A DNA stretch of 64,000 nt from Dipteronia dyeriana (taxonomy: Eukaryota; Streptophyta; Magnoliopsida; Sapindales; Sapindaceae), in assembly GCA_032871835.1 (NCBI GenBank), contig CM065303.1, positions 55,032,597-55,096,596 on the forward strand, given 5' to 3'. Numbering within the stretch: position 1 is the first letter of the stretch; each line of letters opens with the position of its first letter. The notes under the pieces were generated by a model. The model saw only the letters and a list, made by a program, of their open reading frames with translations. It had not been told where the DNA came from and ran no database searches. A program made the position numbers and the translations under genes. Positions 56,561-64,000 of this stretch are shown in pieces.

Positions 56561-59500
56561 GAAGGATGAGACCCAATAATATTCACAGAAGCCGACTCAC
56601 ACGGGGTTGATGTTCGACCGAATGACGCCCTCATCATAAGTGCTCGAATTGGCCACAGGGAAGTCAGGAGAATTTTAATAGACAATGGTAGTTCGACTGA
56701 TATTCTCAATATAGCTGTCTACGATCAACTCAGGTTGGACCGAAAGGATTGGTAACCTTTCCATACCCCACTCAGAGGATTCGGGGGAGTCGATGTCAGG
56801 TCTCTCGGGACTGTAAAGCTGCCCGTGAAAATTGGAGTAGCACCTTGTCAGAGAACAATGTTACTCGACTTTGTAGTGGTAAACCTGGACAATTGGCCTT
56901 ACAACGCGCTGTTAGGTCGACCATTCTTGAATAAAACTAAAGCAGTTACAACTACATATGCTATGATGATCAAATTCCCAACCGAACGGGGGGTAGCAGT
57001 AGTCAAGGGGTCCTAAGAGATGGTCAGAAGAGCTAATTTCTCGGTTTATAAATACATGGATAATAATGAGCAAGTGTGTACCGTAACACAGCCAGATCAG
57101 ATCGAGCAAGAATCACTGTTGCTTGAGTTCGATCCGAGGGAAGAGTCGAAAGTGTCTAAAAGTGAACCAATAGAGGAAATACTCTTAAAGGCAGATGAAC
57201 CAGATAAGAAGATCAAAATCGGTGCCAGTTTAGAAGGAAATGTTAAGCAAAACCTTATTGATTTACTCAGAGAATACAAAGACATGTTCGTCTGGAGTCA
57301 TGAAGACATGGTAAGGATAGATGCTCGAGTAATATCACATCATCTTGCGGTGGACCCAAATGCAAAACTAGTAATACAAAAAAGAAGATCTTTCAACCTC
57401 GAAAGAAGTCAGACGATCAAGCAAGAAGTGGAGAAGTTACTCGCTGCAGGGTCGATCAGAGAGATCAGCTATCCTCAGTGGGTAGCCAATGTGGTCCTCG
57501 TCCAGAAGAAAAATGGTCATGAAGAATGTGCGTAGACTTCACGAACCTGAATAAGGTCTGCCCAAAAGACAGTTTTTCACTGCCAAGTATAGACCAACTA
57601 GTTAATGCCACATCAGGCCACGAATTACTCAATTTCATGGACGCCTACTCAGGGTACAACCAAATCCGGATGAATAAGGCTGATGAGTAAAAAACAGCGT
57701 TCACAACCGATCAGGGTTTTATACTGTTACACAGTAATGCCTTTTGGGCTAAAGAATGTAAGAGCAACATACCAAAGATTGGTCAACAGAATCTTCGCAC
57801 GTCAAATAGGAAAAAACATGGAAGTTTACATATATGACATGTTGATCAAGAACATCTCGGCAGATGGGCATGCTCAGACCTGTGAGAAACATTCGATGTC
57901 TTGAGGAGATATCATATGAAGTTGAATCCGAACAAATGCCTGTTTGGAGTTCCTTTAGGAAGGTTCCTAGGTTTCCAAGTTCACTAGAAGGGAATCGAAG
58001 TGAACCTTGAGAAGATCCAAGCCCTTCAAAAAATGACCTCGTCAAGGACGCTAAAAGAAGTGCAACGCTTGACAGGATGCTTAGCCTCCTTGGGCATATT
58101 TATTTCAAAGGCCACAGATAGATGTGCTCCATTTTTTAAAGTAATTAAAAAAGGAAAATGGCTCGAATGAAATGAGAAATGCGAGCAGGCGTTCCTAAAA
58201 ATGAAAGAGTATCTAGGGTAGGCTCCAATCCTTTCAAAACCTAAAATGGGAGAAGTACTCCACTTGTACTTATCAATTACGGAATTAGCAGCAAGCTCAG
58301 TTCTAGTCAAAACAGAATATAGAGTATAGAGGCCAGTATACTATACCAGCAAGGCACTGCTTCCAGCTGAAACCAGATATTCACAAGTAAAAAAAATGGC
58401 CCTAACATTGGTTTCGGTAGCAAGGAAACTGAGACTATACTTTCAAGCTCATACAATCCAGGTTCTCATCGACTGCCCACTTAAGCAAATCTTACAGAAG
58501 CCAGAAATTTCAAGGAGACTAACCAAATGGGCAATCGAGCTGAGTGAATTTGATATTCAATACGTCCCCAGAACATCTCTCAAAGCCCAGACAGTGGCAG
58601 ATTTCGTAGCAGAATTCACATAACCAAACCTGGAAGCAAAAAAGATGCTAGGCAAGAGTTTCTCGTGGGGGTTATATGTTGATGGTTCCTCGAACACGTA
58701 TGGCAGTGGGGCAGGGATTGTAGTATGCACCTCGGAAAGAGATGATGTTGAATGTGCTATGAGATTCGACTTCAAAGCAACAAATAACCAAGCCGAGTAC
58801 GAGGCATTACTAGCTGGACTCAAGGTATGCATAGCCCTCGGAGCAGATGACGTCGAGATATTCAGTGACTCAAAGGTGATCGTCAACCAAGTCCTGGATG
58901 AGTACCAAACAAGAGATGAAGGAATGACAGCTTATCAAGACATAGCAAAACAACTCCTTTAAAATTTCAAGGAATATAAGAATGTCCAGATTCCCAGGAA
59001 AGAGAATGAAAAAGCTGACGCTTTGTCCAAACTAGCATTAACAACAACCACGATCAGGTCAAAAACTATTTCGGTCGCACATCTCCTCAGACCGAGTATA
59101 GTTGAGTCAAAAAACTTGGAAATCTCATAAATCCGAACACCGTCAGACGGTTGGATGACTCAGTTGAAAAGATACCTAGAAGAAGACATACTCTCGGAAG
59201 ATCCCCAATAAGCCAAACGTGTCAGGTACTGGTTAGCAAGATACATATTGATCGAAGGAGAACTGTACAGAAGAGGGTTTTCTCGAACACTCCAAATATG
59301 TGTATCAGAGAAAGATGCATTTCGGATACTACAAGAAACCCATGACTGAGTATGCGGAAACCATACTGGAGGTAAAAGTTTGGCACATAAGGTACTCAGG
59401 CAAGGTTATTATTGGCCCTCTTTGTTCTCGAATGTACAACGATGTTCAGAAAGCTGCAATGCATGCCAAAGGATCGCTAACAATATCCGACAGCCCCCTG

Positions 59501-60390
59501 AACAACTCAGTAGCCTTACGTCCCCATGGCCATTTTCCATGTGGGGCTTGGACTTAATTGGTGCAATGCCAGTAGAGACATGTGGTGGAGCAAAACATGC
59601 AATAGTAGCCGTTGATTATTTCACAAAATGGGTAGAAGCCAAAGCATTAGTACACATCATAAAAGCAAATACCACGAACTTTGTGAAGAAAAATATACTT
59701 TACAGATTTGGTGTCGCAAGCACTATCATCATTGACAACGGCACCCAGTTCGATAATCTAAAATTCAGACAGTTGTACAAAGAGTACCAAATTGTCAATT
59801 ACTACGCCACACCTGCCCACCCTCAAACGAATGGGCAAGCTGAAGCAGTAAACAAAATCATTAAGCACACACTCAAAGCAAAGCTAGATACCGAGAAAAG
59901 AAGTTGGGTTGACAAACTTCCTGAGGTATTATGGGCATATCGGACGTCAGCAAGGACTTTTACAGGAGAGACTCCATTCACTTTAGCGTTTGGAACAGAA
60001 TCTGTTATCCCTGTAGAAACATCGTACGCGTCACCTAGGGTTAGGCTGTACGATGAAGACCATAATATTGATATGCTGTTACAAAGTCTAGATGAGCTAG
60101 AAGAGAAAAGGGAGAAATTCCGAATACGAAATATGACATATCAGCAAAGAGTGGCTCGCCACTACAACTCTCATGTTCAGATCAGGAAATTCCAACTAGG
60201 AGATCTGGTACTCAGAAAAGTGTCACTGAATACAAAAAACAAAGATGCAGGCTCCTTGGCTGACAAATGGGAAAACTCGTACAAGATTGAAGGAGTAGCT
60301 GGTCATGGAGCATATTGGATTGCACGACCAGATGGAGAGGTCTTACCCCGACCATGCAACGCCCAATATTTGAAGATTTTTTATCCTTGA
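56561..60390 (+). pseudogene. Tat pol: protease, RT, two RNase H domains, integrase (broken)
   Basis: Protease core ILIDNGSSTDIL lies near 56671 and NALLGRPFL near 56910. RT starts near 57410 (KQEVEKLLAAGSIREISYPQ), breaks by frameshift at 57530 and resumes with VDFTNLNKVCPKDSF, FMDAYSGYNQI and MPFGLKN. The catalytic box reads VYIYDM at 57824, with Tyr for the first Asp. RNase H follows at about 58080-58620 (YTSKALLPAETRYS, DFVAEF). A second RNase H of archaeal type is at 58645-59050 (GLYVDGSSN, NNQAEYEALLAGL, FSDSKVIVNQV). Integrase has CX2C-type finger residues near 59440 and acidic residues at 59551, 59734 and 59842, with 35 residues between the last two (DD35E). It ends at 60390 without a chromodomain. 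The integrase frame (59380-60390) is open throughout. Confidence 0.93.
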
Positions 60391-61317
60391 AATTTTGTTT
60401 CCTTTTTAGTTAGAACAATTTTAGTCAGGATAGTTATTAGTTTTGAAATTTAATAATTGTTAATTTTATAGTTATAAATAAAAACCAAACTCGAGAATTC
60501 AGAAATCTAAAGCATATGATAATAAGAACATATGAAAGACGAGCATGATAATAAGAACATGCAAATAGAATGCTCGGAACCATTAATTAGCGAAATTCCC
60601 GAATGGGTGGAGAAGCTCGAAGGAGCACGTCCGTCGAGCAAGGTCACTCGATCTTAGCCAAAAGGCAAACCCGATGCCCCAGATTCTAGAAAACTGCTCG
60701 GGGTGCCTTCGGGGAAAAATCCCGGTGAGATGCGCAGCTATGTTAAGCAGTTCAAAAGCTTAACGATTCGGCAAACCCTTGCATAGACAAAACTAAGGAG
60801 ACGTCCTCAGTGACTTGTGTAAGGACTGAAACATATGATCATTGTGAGCCTTGATGTAATGTTTGGGTAGCAACCGAGTATGAAATACGAGTATAAATCT
60901 ACTTACTCGTTTCAAGATGACTTGGTTAATAATATTAGCCAGTTTAATAAGATATTTGGCACTAAGAAATTACATTAGCCAGTTTAATAAGATACTTGAC
61001 ACGAAGAGATTGCATTAACAAGTTTAATAAGATACTTGGCACGAAAGAAACCGCATTAACCAATTTAATAAGATACTTGGCACTTGAGCAAATGCCAGTT
61101 AAATAAGACTTGACACAAGAAAACGAGGCTAATAAAGATAATGCGCTTTTAAAGAATCAGACTATTATCCAATTAAAAAAAAATAATTCGGTGAAATTAA
61201 TCGGAAAACAGAGCCAATTTGAATAAAGTACTTGGCTTTCTGAATAAAGCAGTTCACAAAAATATGTAACTTCCATTAATCAAAAATTTTTACAAGGTGA
61301 AAATTTTACAAAAATGA
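60391..61317 (+). other. Post-pol spacer of the Tat element
   Basis: Non-coding between pol and the antisense gene. Contains GC-richer sequence around 60590-60740 (CTGCTCGGGGTGCCTTCGGG) and the 40-bp tandem repeat. Confidence 0.6.
60935..61107 (+). repeat. Tandem repeat, 40-bp unit
   Basis: Four units at 60935, 60975, 61015 and 61056, plus a partial one, with consensus TTAACCAGTTTAATAAGATA then CTTGGCACGAAGAAATTGCA. Such arrays are usual in the 3' non-coding part of Tat elements. Confidence 0.9.
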
Positions 61318-62175
61318 CTAAGGCTGGAATGAGGATTTGGAACTCTTGAAGATACTCGGGCCAGACACCATTTCATACTCACGGAGGAGACTTTCATTTG
61401 AAGGCCAAGCAATTGTGTCAACCGAATCATCCATCCACTCGCTGTAATCTGCTCCAAGGGTCGGGCCAACATCAGACGTCGAACCATCCACGCCAGATTC
61501 TTGACTGGCATAGAAGGTAGAAAAAGAATGCTCTGATAGAACCTCCAAATTCCTAGGATGAGGCTCTTTACCTTGGCTCCGGTAGTAAGCTCTCAATTCT
61601 TTCATCTGAGTTCGAAGGGATTTCAGGGACCGGTCCACATGGTTCTTGATCGACAGCTCCCAGTTGGTTCGAGCTTTATCAGTTGCCCGATTATTGACTT
61701 TAAAAAATTCACCAGCTGAAACTAACCCTTGCTGAAATTTCTGAAAGAGAAGGGAGTCATAAGCTGGGGACTTTTTAAAGCGATCAACCCCTTGGACCTC
61801 AAGTGCCAGCTTAGCCTCCTTTGATAGGGATTCGACTGTCAAAGCTTGGCATTCCAAGTCTTCAATTTTCTGCTCATAGGACGACTTGGCCTATTTAGCT
61901 TCCTGTTGGCTTTGAGCATCGATTCCTGGACAGCAGACAACACATTATGAAAGAACACAGCCTTCTTCTCTGCCAAAGAAGCTCTCTCATCGGCCTCCAC
62001 TTGCTTAGCCAAACAGTGGTCGGCAAAAACCTGGGTAGAGCTCACCTCCATTTGATAAGCCGCTTCAACCCCGAGCACGACTATCCTCACTCCCCTTCAG
62101 CTGAGCTTCAAGAAGCCTTATCCGATCTGCTTGATGTTGTTACGTCTGAACCAACTCAGCAAACTCGGCCACCAC

Positions 62176-62240
62176 CTGCAAGAAAGGTTGAGTTAAAAAT
62201 TTGACAGGCATTAAGATAACAGTTGAGATAGGAGACTTAC
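62176..62240 (-). other. Candidate intron 2 of the antisense gene
   Basis: Minus strand: donor TAT|GTAAGTC at 62240, acceptor CCTTTCTTGCAG ending at 62176. 65 bp, short for a plant intron. Joining at these sites restores reading into VVAEFAELVQT, and a TAA three codons later marks decay. Confidence 0.45.
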
Positions 62241-63055
62241 ATAATAGGCACTATTGAAAATATTTTCAAGACGAGTGGTCGGGGAACCATCCTTGAAACG
62301 GCTCTAATGGTCATCCCCAATGAAGACCCGACCAGAAGACATTGCCTTTAGCATTTCATGTGGAGTGGAATAAGGGTCATCCGAGGCACCCGCCCCAACG
62401 TCTTTAGCCTCAGAAGGAAGAGAATCCTTGTTAAGGTTTGAAGTTTCCACTTTTCCCACAGATGCTTCAATTTGAACGCTTGGGGAAACTTCAACCTCGG
62501 TATCATAATCACTTGATTCGATAAATGATACCACCCGAGGGACTTTATGAGGATGAGTGAGAGAGTCAACCATCTTTCGTTTCTCAGCCCGAGTACGATG
62601 GAAGCTGAGATCAGCCGTGGGATCATCCTGATCACCAACATAAGGAAAATATTCGAAGAAACCAGGATCAGGATTTACTAGTTCATTTAAAGGTTTTCCA
62701 GCTCTATCTCCATCCCCAATAGCAAACTGTTCGGCATGAACCTCATCAATCGGGGACTTTGGCACACCAGACACTTCGCCAAGACAATCTTTTTGCCCGT
62801 CTTCATTCTCAGGAAACCTTTGGGCATTGGCAATTTCAGCAGGGCCAATCAGACAGTTAGATTCCCCCACGGTCGGTTGAATGACCTCTTTAGGGAAATA
62901 TTCAGGAATCTGCTTGTCAGCCTCATCAGACTCCTCATCCGATTCACACGGAGCAATGCCTTCCCTGTTTTGGCGAGAAGCTTATTTTTGGCTCGCCTGA
63001 AGGATCGATTTCACCTGGCGAGCTTGAACGTCGCAGACGATGTCCGAGTCATACA

Positions 63056-63133
63056 CTAAACACAATAAAGAAAGAACCAGGTCGGAAATAGTAATATAGA
63101 GGTGAAATAGAAGCAAAAAAGAACTATACTTAC
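63056..63133 (-). other. Candidate intron 1 of the antisense gene
   Basis: Minus strand: donor GAT|GTAAGTATAG at 63133, U-rich body, acceptor TTATTGTGTTTAG ending at 63056. It is 78 bp, a multiple of three without stops, so reading through also stays open. Confidence 0.55.
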
Positions 63134-64000
63134 ATCGCCCGCGATAGCCTGAAATCTGACTAAAAAAGCCAAGCTCTATCATCTTCTTCTCATTAAAAAG
63201 ATAGGACTTGCTCCTCTTTTATCTTTTCCAGAGTACGCACTGCGGCCTGAGCAAGTTTGGTCAGCTCAGCATCAATGAAGACGAGTTTTTTCTTGTTCCA
63301 TGCGTCAAGAGAACAGAAATAACGGGGAACCTTCATCACCAACTGATTCTCCCCGGCCGAGAGAGTGACCTCAAGACCCAAGTTCCTTCCGGTGAAGAAC
63401 CAGTTATTCTTCTAATGCTTGTTCGACGAAGGAAATCCCCACACGAAGCCTCTCTTTTTTGCATCAGAAAAGGTTTCAACTCCCCGGTTCACTTTTGTTC
63501 CCTCAGGGACCCAGCAATCTGGCAGATTGGACATAAGAAAATAAGTTCATGTCTGAATAGATTGCTTTAGAGTATAAAAGTGCCTGATTTCATCCAGAGA
63601 AGGTGGTGATAGGTTCATCCGGCTCCATATATGCCACATGCACATTAAAATCTTATAGTTATTCGGGGCAAGTTGGGCTAGAGCGATCCCTGCTTCGGTC
63701 AGAAACCAAGCAGTGAACAGTTGGAGAGGAAGAGTTACACCACAATAGAGCATGGACCCATAAATCGCCACCATGCCCGGAGGAGGGTTCCATACGGCTC
63801 TATCACCAGTAGGAGACATTGTAACCAAATCGTCTAGGTCAAATCGAGCGCGATACTTCACGATCTCATCTTTCCCGACCACATTCGGCTCGGCATCGTA
63901 TCCACTCGGACGATCAAGAGAAAAGAGGATACGTGATACACTAAACTCCGCTTCAACATCCCTCTCATCAACGGTTTGTTCCCTGTTTTGAACGCTGTCC

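Larger units (their letters stand above)
53811..64000 (+). mobile_element. Tat-lineage Ty3/gypsy retrotransposon (3' end beyond the window)
   Basis: Order: 5' LTR, primer-binding region, gag, protease, RT, RNase H, second (archaeal-type) RNase H, integrase without chromodomain, spacer with tandem repeat, and antisense gene. The duplicate RNase H and a gene in antisense between pol and 3' LTR are hallmarks of the Tat group of plant gypsy elements. No 3' LTR is reached by 64000, so the element exceeds 10 kb and its TSD cannot be checked. Many stops and frameshifts make it non-autonomous today. Confidence 0.9.
61318..64000 (-). pseudogene. Antisense gene of the Tat element (plant transposon / Transposase_28-like), degenerate
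   Basis: The minus strand has a long open tract entering from beyond 64000. The N-terminal domain (about 63960-63200) reads DLDDLVTMSPTGDRAVWNPP, MVAIYGSMLYCGVTLPLQLF, IALAQLAPNNYKILMCMWHI and WVPEGTKVNRGVETFSDAKK, then KVPRYFCSLDAWNKKKLVFI. This is the layout of the plant gypsy-associated domain named Transposase_28. It has in-frame TGA near 63547 and TAG near 63414 and a frameshift near 63195. GT-AG intron-like gaps lie at 63133-63056 and 62240-62176. Between them is an acidic linker (62975-62290) and after them a coiled-coil region (about 62090-61560), ending at 61318. Role unknown. Related genes sit in antisense in other Tat elements. Confidence 0.75.

Overview
The window is nuclear DNA of a eudicot plant. 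It is strongly AT-rich, full of (TA)n microsatellites and transposable elements, has plant-type TATA boxes and GT-AG splice sites, and carries a plant-only gibberellin regulator of the DELLA class. Only two ordinary host genes can be supported. One is an apparently intact, single-exon DELLA gene (21083-22726, +). The other is a small two-exon gene on the minus strand (50343-51328) for a 140-residue protein of a conserved plant family usually described as At4g22758-like or DUF7054. Nearly everything else that can be identified is mobile DNA or its relics.

Layout. 0-5 kb: the edge of a Tourist-like element, a 1.6-kb TIR element between two (TA)n tracts, a foldback MITE and a decayed LINE-type (DUF4283) ORF on the minus strand. 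6.1-8.7 kb: a complete non-autonomous LTR retrotransposon on the minus strand with an exact 5-bp target-site duplication (TSD), iMet-type primer-binding site and polypurine tract. 8.7-16 kb: AT-rich spacer with small MITEs, a G-box cluster near 10.6-11.1 kb and a 1.27-kb TIR element. 16.1-20.3 kb: a mosaic just upstream of DELLA, made of interleaved foldback MITEs, a hAT-like insertion, the LTR and gag start of a Tat-type gypsy element, and two copies of a DELLA-upstream segment. 20.7-23.0 kb: the DELLA transcription unit. 24.1-25.5 kb: one hAT-like element inside another. 26.9-35.6 kb: a Mutator-like foldback element (10-bp TSD) that contains a decayed Ty1/copia element and a further hAT-like element. 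35.6-50 kb: AT-rich spacer with MITEs, a CACTA terminus and Pol III-type SINE candidates. 50.3-51.9 kb: the second host gene and its promoter. 52.7-53.6 kb: a foldback MITE with a hAT insertion. 53.8 kb to the right edge: a large Tat-lineage Ty3/gypsy element (5' LTR, gag, protease, RT, two RNase H domains, integrase), followed by a degenerate antisense gene with two intron-like interruptions that runs off the window.

Functionally, the DELLA protein would repress gibberellin responses until it is degraded through GID1/SLY1, and both GA-sensing motifs are present. The two host genes show no evident relationship. The autonomous-type retrotransposons are all broken by stops and frameshifts. Coordinates of element ends were read by eye from inverted repeats and TSDs; superfamily names rest on TSD length and terminal motifs.
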